IMG/VR virus record: IMGVR_UViG_3300035698_003607
Location: 1 to 33,605 of that record
Reading direction: 5' to 3' (one strand)
Length of the DNA: 33,605 bases
Source of the DNA: a virus
The translations under genes and the position numbers were made by a program. A model generated the notes under the pieces. The model saw only the letters and a list, made by a program, of their open reading frames with translations, was not told the DNA's origin and did not search any database. This document shows, piece by piece, positions 14,668-23,225 of the stretch (the stretch's first letter is position 1; the number at the start of each line of letters is the position of its first letter).

Positions 14668-16959
14668 TTAAGTTGCTTCGCCTAAACTATTTGCAACGTA
14701 AGTAATAACTGCACCCTCAACAACAAATTCCCCTGTTATTTCTACTGAAGTTGCTGCTATTCTTCTAATTCTAATGCCAACTGGGTCGCCTGCTGTGGCT
14801 GCGATAGTTGAAGTATCTAAAGTGAAACAAACTATAAATGATGTATACTGTGAGGCTGTTCCTGTGTCTGTTTCTGTTGTATAATCATTTGTAGTAACTG
14901 CAACTACTTCATTAGTGACGGGGTCATAAGTTTCTACTGAGCATTGGAAATTAAACTTCTTACCTGTATTTGCTGTATCTAACCAACCAGCAATACAAAA
15001 AGTAGGGTTAGTTGAGCCATCCCAATCAAGAGGTATACAACTACATGCATATAGTTCTTCATTGTCAGTATTATAAACTGGTAAACTCCACCCAAAGAAA
15101 ACCCCTCTACTAACTAATGTTGGCTTGCCCTGTCCTGTTATTCTAGCATAGTTAAAATTGAATGTTTTGCTTTTAGTTACCTTGGCTGTTCCGAGCATGG
15201 TTTGTCGTCCAACCGCAGACCAAGTAGTATTATTTGTAGCATCATCACCAACTGACATTGTTCCTATAACTTCTAAGTCTTGGTCTGGCGCAGTCGTTCC
15301 TATTCCTACTTTGCCACTAACATCTACACTTCCTGTTACGGTTAGTTCGTTGTTTACATCACTTGCTGACGTTATCCCTATGCCTACATTACCACCACTA
15401 TATAAATCTTCTTCTAGTCCTAAGTTGCCTGCAACCTTTAACGAACCGTCGTCTGTTGCGGCTGTTATAAAAGATGAACGTAATGCCGTTCCTGCTTTTG
15501 GTATTGAAAATCCATCTGTTAAGTCTACATATCCAGCAGACTTATCGTCTTCTGTTCCTGAACCTGAGTTGTATAAAAAATCTAAATCTGTATCAGATAA
15601 TACTATACTAAACAAGCGAGTGTCATCTATTAAACCATCATGGTAAAAGTTTGAATTATAATCATTATGCCCAATATAAGCATCTTGAGTGAATGACGTT
15701 CCTAGACTTGACGAGATAGTTCCTGAATAAGTCAACGTCTTTTCAACTCTATTAATATAACATTTTAATTTATCTGCGTTTGTTGCCCCAACTCCGTTAT
15801 AAACTATTTGTAGGCAATACCATGTCCCTGCACTAACCGTACTTGCAAAATTTGGGATATAACCATATGTTCCAGTACCACCGCTTACTCTTAAAAACAA
15901 ATAATCCAAATCAGTATTGTAATTAAGATATAGCCCCCTGTTCGAATTGAGGCGCATGAAGAATACACCTGTACCGCCAAAAGCATCCCAATTAATCCAT
16001 GTATGATAAGTAAAGGTTGTCAAACTGTTTAACGCACTTATATTTCCTACAGTAATCCCATCACTAGTTCCGTTAAAGTGAACCGCATTATTTATTTTCC
16101 CCACTTCTGACGTTAAGCTCGTATTCCTTGCGGCTGTTCCATTATAATCCCCTTCTGTATCAATTATATTGGTCGTTTCTAAATTATCGTTTAATTTATA
16201 ATGCAATATCTTGTCACTATCTGTCCAAGCAGCACCTGCCCCCGCATCAGTAACAGCAACGTCATCTGTCTTTACTTCGCCGAAAGCGTCTAATATAATA
16301 TCACCACTTGTTGTGGTGCTTAATGTTAAATCAGAACTTGCTCTTGTTATTGTTGTTACTGAATTAAGTATCGGCTCTAAGTCTACTGTACTCGCTGGGC
16401 TTCCGCTTATATCTATATCATTGCCTGCTATTGGGAGTTCGTTGGTAATTGAACCATCTACCTCTGTAGCGTCAAATGTAATCGTATCTGCTGATTCTGT
16501 TATGTTCATTATTCCTGTATCGGCAAATGTTATCGACAATCCAGCCGTAACCTCTGCATCGGGAGTTGTAATAGTGTTGATTTCATTGGTAACAGATCCG
16601 TCTACTTCTGTTATATCTGCAGTGACCGTTGAGGTAGAAACAGAAAAAGCAACTGTGGCTGTGTCCGTAAAATCGGGGTCTGTAACCTCTGCTGTGTTTA
16701 CATAAATAGATGAACCCCCTCCGCCGCCTGTTATTTCATATGCTGCACCATCTTTTGAAATCATCTGTTCTTTAGTTGTTCTATTGTAATATTGCCTTGA
16801 CTTACCTGTTTTTGATACTGGAGGTGCTGAAGTTTTACCTCTAAAATCCTGTATTATTACCTCATCAACACAAACCCCACCAACGCGCGATTCACAATCC
16901 TTAGCCATTGAGGTATTTGTGATAAATAATAGTAATATAAACGCTATACATTTACGCAT
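14668..16959 (-). CDS. Large tail-fibre / adhesin-like protein with LamG domain and signal peptide
   Basis: A 763-aa protein with leader MRKCIAFILLLFITNTSMAK (cleavage near residue 19). Residues about 85-200 are fibre-like with two TEVDGS-x-TNE repeats. Residues about 248-470 form a LamG/concanavalin-like jelly roll: ILHYKLNDN, AVHFNGTSDGITVG, FTYHTWINWDA, WYCLQIVYNG, YIGHNDYNSNFYHDGLIDDT. Residues about 525-560 carry GNVGIGIT and GKVGIGTTAPDQDLEVIGT, the usual fibre shaft or trimerisation repeats. The C-terminal 150 residues are beta-rich. No intramolecular chaperone motif was found. LamG domains bind glycans, so a receptor-binding role is likely. It overlaps the upstream coiled-coil gene by 8 bases. 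Confidence 0.65.
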   Translation of the reverse strand: MRKCIAFILLLFITNTSMAKDCESRVGGVCVDEVIIQDFRGKTSAPPVSKTGKSRQYYNRTTKEQMISKDGAAYEITGGGGGSSIYVNTAEVTDPDFTDTATVAFSVSTSTVTADITEVDGSVTNEINTITTPDAEVTAGLSITFADTGIMNITESADTITFDATEVDGSITNELPIAGNDIDISGSPASTVDLEPILNSVTTITRASSDLTLSTTTSGDIILDAFGEVKTDDVAVTDAGAGAAWTDSDKILHYKLNDNLETTNIIDTEGDYNGTAARNTSLTSEVGKINNAVHFNGTSDGITVGNISALNSLTTFTYHTWINWDAFGGTGVFFMRLNSNRGLYLNYNTDLDYLFLRVSGGTGTYGYIPNFASTVSAGTWYCLQIVYNGVGATNADKLKCYINRVEKTLTYSGTISSSLGTSFTQDAYIGHNDYNSNFYHDGLIDDTRLFSIVLSDTDLDFLYNSGSGTEDDKSAGYVDLTDGFSIPKAGTALRSSFITAATDDGSLKVAGNLGLEEDLYSGGNVGIGITSASDVNNELTVTGSVDVSGKVGIGTTAPDQDLEVIGTMSVGDDATNNTTWSAVGRQTMLGTAKVTKSKTFNFNYARITGQGKPTLVSRGVFFGWSLPVYNTDNEELYACSCIPLDWDGSTNPTFCIAGWLDTANTGKKFNFQCSVETYDPVTNEVVAVTTNDYTTETDTGTASQYTSFIVCFTLDTSTIAATAGDPVGIRIRRIAATSVEITGEFVVEGAVITYVANSLGEAT

Positions 16960-17809
16960 TGCTTGTTAATTCCTTTAGTTCGTTTTCAATCCCTAGTTCA
17001 TGTTCCTTTTTTATTGTCCGTAATTCTCGTATCTTTACTTCCTGTTCTCTAACACTTAGCGATTCTTTCATTGCAAGGTAAGATTTCTCTTGTTGTTTTG
17101 CTTGGCTTAAAGCATCTCTTAAAGTATCTCTTAATTTCTCTACCTCTTCAGCATCTTTTAGAACCTCACATTCGCTACTTACTAAAGAAGCCTTTTGACC
17201 TTTAATCTCAGTCTTCAGCACGTTTAGCTCTTCTATTTCTTCTTCCTTTTTCTGTATAATTAAAGCCGTCTTGTCGGCTAGCTCACTCAATTCAGCTTTC
17301 TTTTCTTCTATTCTTGCTTTTTGGTTGTTTAATTCCTTTATGACTTCTAGTTTTTCAACCTCTAAACCGTCTAAATCTTTAATCTTTTCCGAATAAGCAA
17401 TCTTTTCTGCGGTTGTTTGGTTTATAATGTCTGCCAATCCTCGTTGTTCGTCCTTAAACGTTGATTTATCTTCTACAAGTTTATCTGTTTTCTTCTTAAT
17501 TTCAGCTAATTTATCGTCTACATCCTTTCTTTCTTTCAAAACTTCGTCCAATTGAACCTTTACATCAGCCATTTGTGAACTAATCTCTGTTAATTGTTCT
17601 GCTTTATCTTGCATAAGACCATTAATCTCTTGAATTAAGGCTTTCTTTGCGTCTTTCTTTATGGTCATTTCCTCATCCAACGCTGTATTCTTCTTACGCA
17701 AAGCAATATTTTCATTAAAAACATGTTTATTCTCAGTTTCTAACTCAACGTTTTTTTGTTTTAATATTTTACCTTTTTCTATTTCCTTTTGAAGTTCCTC
17801 TACGTTCAT
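16952..17809 (-). CDS. Long coiled-coil protein
   Basis: A 285-aa protein that is helical from end to end, with continuous heptad-like Leu/Ile/Val spacing and a very high Glu/Lys content (for example QKNVELETENKHVFNENIAL and QLDEVLKERKDVDDKLAEIK). It has no leader or membrane segment and only one Cys. ATG 17809 is preceded by AGGGGGC. It lies directly upstream of the LamG fibre and overlaps it. Possible roles are a fibre assembly chaperone or a rod-like tail component. It is too short and wrongly placed to be a tape measure of a long tail. Confidence 0.6.
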   Translation of the reverse strand: MNVEELQKEIEKGKILKQKNVELETENKHVFNENIALRKKNTALDEEMTIKKDAKKALIQEINGLMQDKAEQLTEISSQMADVKVQLDEVLKERKDVDDKLAEIKKKTDKLVEDKSTFKDEQRGLADIINQTTAEKIAYSEKIKDLDGLEVEKLEVIKELNNQKARIEEKKAELSELADKTALIIQKKEEEIEELNVLKTEIKGQKASLVSSECEVLKDAEEVEKLRDTLRDALSQAKQQEKSYLAMKESLSVREQEVKIRELRTIKKEHELGIENELKELTSNA

Positions 17810-17818
17810 GTCAGCCCC

Positions 17819-18163
17819 CTAATTTTGATATATTTCAGTCGTTTTAACGTGATAGGTCACGGTTCCTGTTGCATTTGCCTGTGTGCAAGCTAGTAACAAC
17901 TTATCGTCCATCTGAAAATCACACTTGCCTTGTGGTCTAAACGATGCGCTATCCTCTGCAATAAAATCACCCTCGTCAAGACTATAATTTGTGCCGTCTG
18001 CTGTCTGTTTAACAATCGTATACGCCTCTGTGATGTTCCCATCAATAGAAAATAAAACCTCCGATAAACTCCGAGGTCTTGTCATTGTTATAGAAACACT
18101 CAAAGCACCTGCTGATAAATCTTGTGAGCCTGTTATGTCAGGTCTTATTGGGCCTTGATACAT
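17819..18163 (-). CDS. Hypothetical beta-rich small protein
   Basis: A 114-aa soluble protein without a leader. It reads as alternating strands (ALSVSITMTRPRSLSEVLFS, AYTIVKQTADGTNYSL, DDKLLLACTQANATGTVTYH), resembling small head- or tail-associated beta-sandwich proteins. It overlaps the upstream secreted gene by one base and is 9 bases from the coiled-coil gene. No family is recognised; a structural role is inferred from composition and position. Confidence 0.55.
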   Translation of the reverse strand: MYQGPIRPDITGSQDLSAGALSVSITMTRPRSLSEVLFSIDGNITEAYTIVKQTADGTNYSLDEGDFIAEDSASFRPQGKCDFQMDDKLLLACTQANATGTVTYHVKTTEIYQN

Positions 18164-18927
18164 TATAAATCATATCCTTGTACTGTAACGCTTCCGTCTG
18201 AGTTCGCTGCTCCACCTATACAATAAACTGCAAGCCAACCACCGGCAGGGCATACTATAGGCTGTGGAAACGGTCTGTTTTGCGTTCCTAGAACGTTTGT
18301 AAATACTATCTGGTCTAATACTCTAAATCCGTCACCTGCGTCTAAACAATCCGCATCGTCTGGATACCAACGCAAATCATAAATCAATGTTCCTGTTGTA
18401 GACGTACAGCTTGCTCTCCAACCTGTAATATAAGATTTCTTTGTTCCGTTAAAATGCTGAACCGCTGTTCCCTCAAGTGATCCTATTGGAATCGAAATAA
18501 TAAGTGCGTCACCTGTTTTCTTTCTAACTGTTATTGCACCTGCACACTCAGTATCAACTTCTACTTGGTCAATGTATCTAAATGTCGTAGATGATGTAAC
18601 TACGGTCGTGCCTGCGGTTGTGTCTAAAGCAATATCTTCTGAAACTCTTTTGCCTGAACTGTTGATACCTGAGATTGTAACTGTTTGCGTAATATCTGCT
18701 GCGTCTGCGCTTAATACTTCAACCGCTTCTTCGCCTGCTAACTGTGCATAAGTTGTGTCTAGTTCTGTTATAAGCTCATAAGCAGCGTCTATATCATCGT
18801 CTAACCCGAATACCGTCCATCCTGTCGCCTCTTTATGTCTGTTATGCTCATACACTGCGGTTACGTCTGCAAACGCTACCCCTGAAACCATTGCCATTAC
18901 TAAAAATATCCCTAATAACTTTTTCAT
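18163..18927 (-). CDS. Secreted beta-rich protein, probable structural component
   Basis: A 254-aa protein with the textbook leader MKKLLGIFLVMAMVSGVAFA and cleavage before Asp21. The mature chain is rich in Thr, Asp, Ala and Gly, with strand patterns such as ITQTVTISGINSSGKRVSED and VQHFNGTKKSYITGWRASC. Several cysteines (ECAG, SCTS, DCLD, VCPA, YCIG) could form disulfides if the protein is exported. It has a strong ribosome-binding site (GGAGG) and is the first gene after a terminator and a candidate promoter, so it may head a transcription unit. No family is recognised. Confidence 0.6.
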   Translation of the reverse strand: MKKLLGIFLVMAMVSGVAFADVTAVYEHNRHKEATGWTVFGLDDDIDAAYELITELDTTYAQLAGEEAVEVLSADAADITQTVTISGINSSGKRVSEDIALDTTAGTTVVTSSTTFRYIDQVEVDTECAGAITVRKKTGDALIISIPIGSLEGTAVQHFNGTKKSYITGWRASCTSTTGTLIYDLRWYPDDADCLDAGDGFRVLDQIVFTNVLGTQNRPFPQPIVCPAGGWLAVYCIGGAANSDGSVTVQGYDL

Positions 18928-18959
18928 TTCGTCCTCCGTTTAATTACTGAATCTATGTA

Positions 18960-18988
18960 AATGTAATCCTTTAAAAAAATAATGTAAA
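18960..18988 (-). promoter_or_regulatory. Candidate sigma70-type promoter after the terminator
   Basis: On the minus strand, TTTACA (18983-18988) is separated by exactly 17 bases from TACATT (18960-18965): five of six and four of six matches to the -35 and -10 consensus. It lies just downstream of the terminator and upstream of the 254-aa gene, a logical place to restart transcription. The region is very AT-rich, so a chance match is quite possible. Confidence 0.35.
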
Positions 18989-19019
18989 AAAACACGGTGG
19001 GGTATATTTCAACCCCACC
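18986..19019 (-). terminator. Rho-independent terminator
   Basis: On the minus strand a perfect 7-bp GC-rich stem, GGTGGGG (19019-19013) with CCCCACC (19002-18996), encloses a 10-base loop and is followed after GTG by seven T residues (18992-18986). It begins six bases beyond the stop of the 777-aa gene. This is the strongest terminator in the window and should end or reduce transcription coming from the capsid region. Confidence 0.85.
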
Positions 19020-19024
19020 AAGCA

Positions 19025-21358
19025 TCAGCTCAAATTGTCTGATAAATCCATAAATGAAATTAATAGCCAATCTGTACCGTTGTAAATCCAAGATGTTAAA
19101 TCACCATCTGCTGTTGTTAAATCTGTACTTCCACCAATCAGTCCAGTTGTTGTTACGTCATATACAATAGCACCTGCTGACTCTATTACTATAATCTGAC
19201 CTGCTACGATACCAGCTCCATCGAAGTCTGTTAAGGTTGCGCCAGTTGTATTAGTAATAAAATATGAACCATCTGAAACGTCAGGAGTTAAATCAGAATC
19301 AGTAAAAGTTTGCACTGTTCCTATGTCTAAAGCTCCTTCAACTATCAGATTACCACTTGTTGTAACGTCAGTATTCTCATCAATAGCCATTGCCTGAGTT
19401 GTTCCCAACGCACTTCCAACACCGATAACCAAGTCATCTGCTGTGTCGTCAAGTCCTATATGAAAGTCTTGAGTATTACCGTCAAACTCAACTTTTGTAT
19501 CTTCGGCACCTGCATCACCAATCATAATTGATGGTAGCGCACCTGATAACAAAATGCTTGAACCGTCTGCGTCAAAACGAACACGCTCAGTTAAGGTACC
19601 GTTGACATCTTGTGTAAACACAAAATCAGTGTCATTAGTTGCCCTAGCTGCTGTTGTTTGAACTATGTCAATACTGGCATGTTGTTCTGAACCTGTTGCA
19701 TCTTCAGGCTCAAACGATATTCCCATACCTGAATTGTCTGTTGCTGTTCCTGTAGCAATCACCAATTTTAAAACATCTACAACCGCATTTGTCTCAGTTG
19801 TGTTTGCTGTAAATTGTAAAGCATCACTAGTTGTTGCTGAAGAATTAGCGACTACTCTAAGCGTTTCTGCTACTGTACCTGCTGTTGTTTGCGACAAGAT
19901 AACGTCACAATCTTCAACACCAGTAGACGAATCTACCAACGTGAAGTCAACAGACGCTTGCTGAACAGGTGTTCCGCTATCCTCTTGTTCTAAGATAATT
20001 GAGATACCAGCACCAAAATCGTCTGTTGCTGTATCTGCCGTATTATCAAGTGTCAATTCTAGCATGTCGATTACAGCATTAGTCTCAACAGTCCACGAAT
20101 CAAGTTCATGCACCGTACCCAATGTTGTACTTACGTCTGTGTCTATTGTATAAACATCACGCATTGTACCCGCTTGATTTAGCTTTATTACTAGGTCAGC
20201 TTCTTCTGCTGCATCAGTAACGTCAGAAAGAGCAACATCTATCGAACCTTGTTCCTCAATTCCACCTTCGTCATCAACCTGAAATACAAGTCCTGTTCCA
20301 ACCCCTGATGCTGCCGTACCACCGTCATGTGTCAGTTTAGCTACGTCTACAACCGAAGCTGTATTTGAGTCTGTTATAACCTGATTTATATAACTAGTAG
20401 TAGTTAAAATCCCTGTTTTCGCCAAAGTCATAATTGTAGCCAACGTATCGGCTGAATCAGTATCACTTTGGAAAAGCAAAGAGTTTGTTGCACCATCATG
20501 TACTATAGCTGCTCTATCTCCTGCGTCTGCGTCTGCATCAGCAGTTAATAAAAGAGTAGCATCTCCATTGGTAGCATATGGGCTATAAACCTCTAAAACC
20601 ATGTCTAAATCGTTTGACGCAACCCTTACTGTATCGTCTGTGGCATTAGAAATAACCTCGGCTTCAGTTAAGCTAACTGTACCGTCAAGGATTAATGTAC
20701 CACCGTCAGATACAAATGTATGATCTGTAACGTCTGCCGATCCATAATCAATGTCAACTGCTCCCTCTCCGTCAAGACCGTTCGTGACAGTTAGAGCTGG
20801 TGTCGCTGAGTTTGGAATATTGAAACACTCTGCTGTTCCCAACGCTGAACCTCTACTAAAACTAAAAGTGTCGCCTGAATCATCATAACCAAAAGAAAAG
20901 TCGATGGCATCCCCATCTAAAACTATTGTCTTGTCATAACTATTCACGCCGTCACCAATAGTGATTGTTGTTGCATTTGTGTCGTCTACTATTGCTAGGC
21001 GAACATCCGTTCCTACCGTTGAACCATAACCTATGACTAAGTCATCGGCTGAATCGTCCAATCCCATGTAGAAATCGTCTGCGTTACCATCCCAAATAGT
21101 TACGACATCTGTTGCTACTGCACCGCCGCGAGTTATATCTCCGTCATCATGGAGTTTTAACTTTGAACCGGCATCTGTTGTTGCTGTATACCCATCATAG
21201 TCTGTCATTGGCGATACAACTGAACCCCAAGATGACTTTTTCTCGCCACCTAATGTTAGACCGCCACTCAATACTAAATCATCAAGATTAGTTTCTGCAT
21301 AGGCTCCGTTTAATACTAAAGCCATAAACAGAACCATTAATAAACATATTTTTCTCAT
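19025..21358 (-). CDS. 777-aa repeat-bearing secreted adhesin / fibre-like protein
   Basis: A leader (MRKICLLMVLFMALVLNGAY, cleavage AYA-E near residue 22) precedes a very acidic, Thr/Ser/Asp-rich beta protein. Residues about 94-120 and 628-655 hold related units (DDFYMGLDDSADDLVIG and QDFHIGLDDTADDLVIG), with a third degenerate one near 154. Residues about 333-595 hold three tandem modules of 75-95 residues. The last 80 residues include the pattern GSYFITNTTGATLTDF...GAGIVAGQIIVI, typical of fibre tips. A strong AAGGAGG precedes ATG 21358. It follows the capsid genes and is closed by a terminator. A surface-exposed fibre or capsid decoration is likely. Export would be unusual for it. Confidence 0.6.
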   Translation of the reverse strand: MRKICLLMVLFMALVLNGAYAETNLDDLVLSGGLTLGGEKKSSWGSVVSPMTDYDGYTATTDAGSKLKLHDDGDITRGGAVATDVVTIWDGNADDFYMGLDDSADDLVIGYGSTVGTDVRLAIVDDTNATTITIGDGVNSYDKTIVLDGDAIDFSFGYDDSGDTFSFSRGSALGTAECFNIPNSATPALTVTNGLDGEGAVDIDYGSADVTDHTFVSDGGTLILDGTVSLTEAEVISNATDDTVRVASNDLDMVLEVYSPYATNGDATLLLTADADADAGDRAAIVHDGATNSLLFQSDTDSADTLATIMTLAKTGILTTTSYINQVITDSNTASVVDVAKLTHDGGTAASGVGTGLVFQVDDEGGIEEQGSIDVALSDVTDAAEEADLVIKLNQAGTMRDVYTIDTDVSTTLGTVHELDSWTVETNAVIDMLELTLDNTADTATDDFGAGISIILEQEDSGTPVQQASVDFTLVDSSTGVEDCDVILSQTTAGTVAETLRVVANSSATTSDALQFTANTTETNAVVDVLKLVIATGTATDNSGMGISFEPEDATGSEQHASIDIVQTTAARATNDTDFVFTQDVNGTLTERVRFDADGSSILLSGALPSIMIGDAGAEDTKVEFDGNTQDFHIGLDDTADDLVIGVGSALGTTQAMAIDENTDVTTSGNLIVEGALDIGTVQTFTDSDLTPDVSDGSYFITNTTGATLTDFDGAGIVAGQIIVIESAGAIVYDVTTTGLIGGSTDLTTADGDLTSWIYNGTDWLLISFMDLSDNLS
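19574..20362 (-). repeat. Three tandem protein modules in the 777-aa gene
   Basis: Residues about 333-404, 426-503 and 523-595 share an order of elements: ASVVDVAKLT / NAVIDMLELT / NAVVDVLKLV, then GTGLVFQVDDE / GAGISIILEQED / GMGISFEPED, then QGSIDVALSD / QASVDFTLVD / HASIDIVQTT, then QAGTMRDVYTI / TAGTVAETLRV / VNGTLTERVRF. The modules are diverged at DNA level, so they are old duplications of a fibre building block. Confidence 0.8.
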
Positions 21359-21547
21359 GTTAAATCCTCCTTAGCGCTTTGTTTCGGGTTATAGACTTTT
21401 TGTCCGATTATTTGTTTACATTCTTTTACTTTTGTGCCTTGATATAAAGATTTACACAAAGAAGAACAAAAAAGTTTATCCCCCTCTTTTCATCCAATTT
21501 GGATAAGTAATATAAAGCTTGTTACAATGCGGACAATTTCTTTTCAT
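21355..21547 (-). pseudogene. Small zinc-ribbon gene split by a frameshift at a G5 tract
   Basis: ATG 21547 opens MKRNCPHCNKLYITYPNWMK, but the frame stops at TAA 21478-21476 after 23 codons. Moving +1 at the five-G run (21484-21480) continues as GDKLFCSSLCKSLYQ and runs 41 codons to a TGA (21357-21355) that overlaps the next start as ATGA. The joined 63-aa product has C5-x2-C8 and C27-x3-C31, a convincing zinc ribbon, and its end shows the coupling typical of this operon. The gene is therefore real but interrupted: either a one-base insertion (or sequencing error), or a programmed +1 frameshift. Function unknown, probably small nucleic-acid or protein binding. Confidence 0.65.
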
Positions 21548-21568
21548 AACCCTCTCAATAGCAATGAC

Positions 21569-22504
21569 TTATGCGCCGGTAGAGGCCAAGCCGAAGCGCC
21601 AGTTTGTATATCCACAATCAAACAACATACGACCCTTAAAGATGTATAACTCAAGGTTATTATCAATGTAGTTAGTAAAGTTTGGTTTCTGTGAATAGAT
21701 AAGTTTTAACATATCTTGCTTAGGATATATCATATACCATCCAGTAGTTGTACCTGTGTACCCACCAGAAGACATTGACAAGTATCTCCAATTCATCGGA
21801 CTATACATACCAGCAAAACGGTTAATATCTCTATTAGCCGTACCTGGTCTTTCATCTGCTCTACCTTCCAATACTCTTGATACCGCACCATTCAAAGCAT
21901 ATGGGTGAAGTATGATTGGATTTTCGCCAGCTTCAATAGGAAGATTATCTTCTCCCACATATTCTGCTGCTAATTGAGTTTCTGCTGCTTCTAAAGCATC
22001 ATGAGAAAAAGCACCTGATAACAAGTTATCAAAAGTTGTTGATGTTTCTTCTGAGTTCTGTGGATGATCAGTGTCAAAACCATACTGTCCGTCTGGCCCT
22101 GCAACACTAAACGCATCTAACAAAACACCTGAAGTTTCACGCTCAACACGCGCTCTTGCTCCTCTACCCATTTTTTCTGCCTGAGTTGCTCTCTTTAAGA
22201 TTGCATACTCATCTTGGTCAACAGCTTCATAAGTGATAGGAATGTCTTGGCGATATTTGACCTGAGTAAACGTCTTGTTATACCCTTCAACCATATCTAC
22301 AAAGTTTCCGCCTTCGCCTTCTTGTGCTGTATCCCACATACCTGTTCCAGAAATTTCAGATGTCTTATATTCCTTAGTCTTATCAGTGATCTCTTGGAAC
22401 ATACCCATCTTAGTACACACTTGTGGAACTTCTGCGTAACCCCTATAAAGTCTTTCGTCAAAAATAGGAGTGAACGAATCTGCATGATTTGCTCTATTAT
22501 TCAT
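21569..22504 (-). CDS. Major capsid protein
   Basis: A 311-aa protein with ribosome-binding site AGGAGG before ATG 22504. It shows the features of an HK97-fold major head protein of the Mu gpT-like kind: an N-terminal arm, WDTAQEGEGGNFVDMVEGYN, KYRQDIPITYEAVDQDEYAI, an RGARARVERETSGVLLDAF spine helix, a loop with FDTDHPQN, then NPIILHPYALNGAVSRVLEG and a C-terminal strand (LELYIFKGRMLFDCGYTNWR). Length is at the small end for the fold. Its place after a scaffold-like gene and a decoration-like gene is standard. There is no leader, in contrast to the fibre-like genes. As an abundant protein it is a natural client of the phage GroEL. Confidence 0.75.
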   Translation of the reverse strand: MNNRANHADSFTPIFDERLYRGYAEVPQVCTKMGMFQEITDKTKEYKTSEISGTGMWDTAQEGEGGNFVDMVEGYNKTFTQVKYRQDIPITYEAVDQDEYAILKRATQAEKMGRGARARVERETSGVLLDAFSVAGPDGQYGFDTDHPQNSEETSTTFDNLLSGAFSHDALEAAETQLAAEYVGEDNLPIEAGENPIILHPYALNGAVSRVLEGRADERPGTANRDINRFAGMYSPMNWRYLSMSSGGYTGTTTGWYMIYPKQDMLKLIYSQKPNFTNYIDNNLELYIFKGRMLFDCGYTNWRFGLASTGA

Positions 22505-22518
22505 CTCTACACCTCCTA

Positions 22519-22983
22519 TTATGCTATATTACAAGATATGAACCTTCCGATTCCATATCCGTAAGTGGCTACTGCCACTGCTTCTGTTGAAGCATCTATT
22601 GACAAAATTTTGAACCCATAACCAACAGGTGTAACATCTGAAATGTCAATACCGTCTGCTGTTTCTAAATCTACTAACAAACCAACTGCTGCTTGCGTAA
22701 TTACCGCGTCATTCTCTACTGGAACGCTAAAACGTAATCCTGCTGTTGGCGGTATAACTTGGATATATAAATCCCCTGCTGAACCAGCAGAGTTATCTAC
22801 TGTTTCTGTGGCTATACCTGCAAAACCCTTAGTGAATAACGATAATCCAGCCGCATAACCTGTGTTAGCTGCCGTGTCAACCGCATCACCTTTGGTGATT
22901 GTTGTAGCTGCCGCAACTGGATAACGGTCAAAACCATCACCATCTACCTTGCTTATACAATCGAAACCTGTTAAATATCTCAT
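22519..22983 (-). CDS. Putative capsid decoration / cement protein
   Basis: A 154-aa beta-rich protein without a leader, with long Ala/Gly/Thr strands: YPVAAATTITKGDAVDTAA, FTKGFAGIATETVD, DLYIQVIPPTAGLRFSVPV, AVGLLVDLETADGID. The ITKGDAVD...GIATETVD...GD layout matches the small barrel proteins (DUF2190-like) that decorate capsids and are encoded just before the major head gene. It lies 14 bases upstream of the capsid gene. Assignment rests on this pattern and on position. Confidence 0.6.
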   Translation of the reverse strand: MRYLTGFDCISKVDGDGFDRYPVAAATTITKGDAVDTAANTGYAAGLSLFTKGFAGIATETVDNSAGSAGDLYIQVIPPTAGLRFSVPVENDAVITQAAVGLLVDLETADGIDISDVTPVGYGFKILSIDASTEAVAVATYGYGIGRFISCNIA

Positions 22984-22998
22984 CTTTCCCCCAAAGTT

Positions 22999-23223
22999 TT
23001 ATAATCCATCTGCCGGCCCACTATACGGAACAGGTATTTTTATGTCAGAAGGTATATCATAAGGATTTCTAGGGGCACTAACCTTGTTGCTCCAAGGGTA
23101 GCCTTGCCATTCACAATCAGGGCACTGTGAAGGCTTGTCGTCTTTTAAAAAAAGAATTGTAGACTTACAACGACCGCATACACGTTCATCATATTTATAT
23201 TCTGCATTTCTTCTTCTATCCAA
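22999..23223 (-). CDS. 74-aa zinc-ribbon protein
   Basis: Two clear metal-binding pairs, VCGRCKS (near residues 16-19) and SQCPDCEWQG (near 34-37), spaced about 15 residues apart, form a classic C-x2-C...C-x2-C zinc ribbon. The C-terminal third is Pro-rich and ends in a flexible tail. It lies between scaffold and decoration genes. Short zinc-ribbon proteins occur in many phage head modules but their role is not established. The fold assignment is firm, the function unknown. Confidence 0.7.
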   Translation of the reverse strand: MDRRRNAEYKYDERVCGRCKSTILFLKDDKPSQCPDCEWQGYPWSNKVSAPRNPYDIPSDIKIPVPYSGPADGL

Positions 23224-23225
23224 AA

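Noticed and set aside
15158-16705. Long open frames on the plus strand opposite the LamG fibre gene (162 and 164 codons).
   Set aside because: They are rich in Ser/Val/Pro and Thr, mirroring Thr/Ser/Asp codons of the fibre gene; they have no ribosome-binding site or recognisable family.
16952-17809. The coiled-coil protein as a tail tape measure.
   Set aside because: At 285 aa it is short, has no hydrophobic segments and no tail-tube or chaperone genes flank it.
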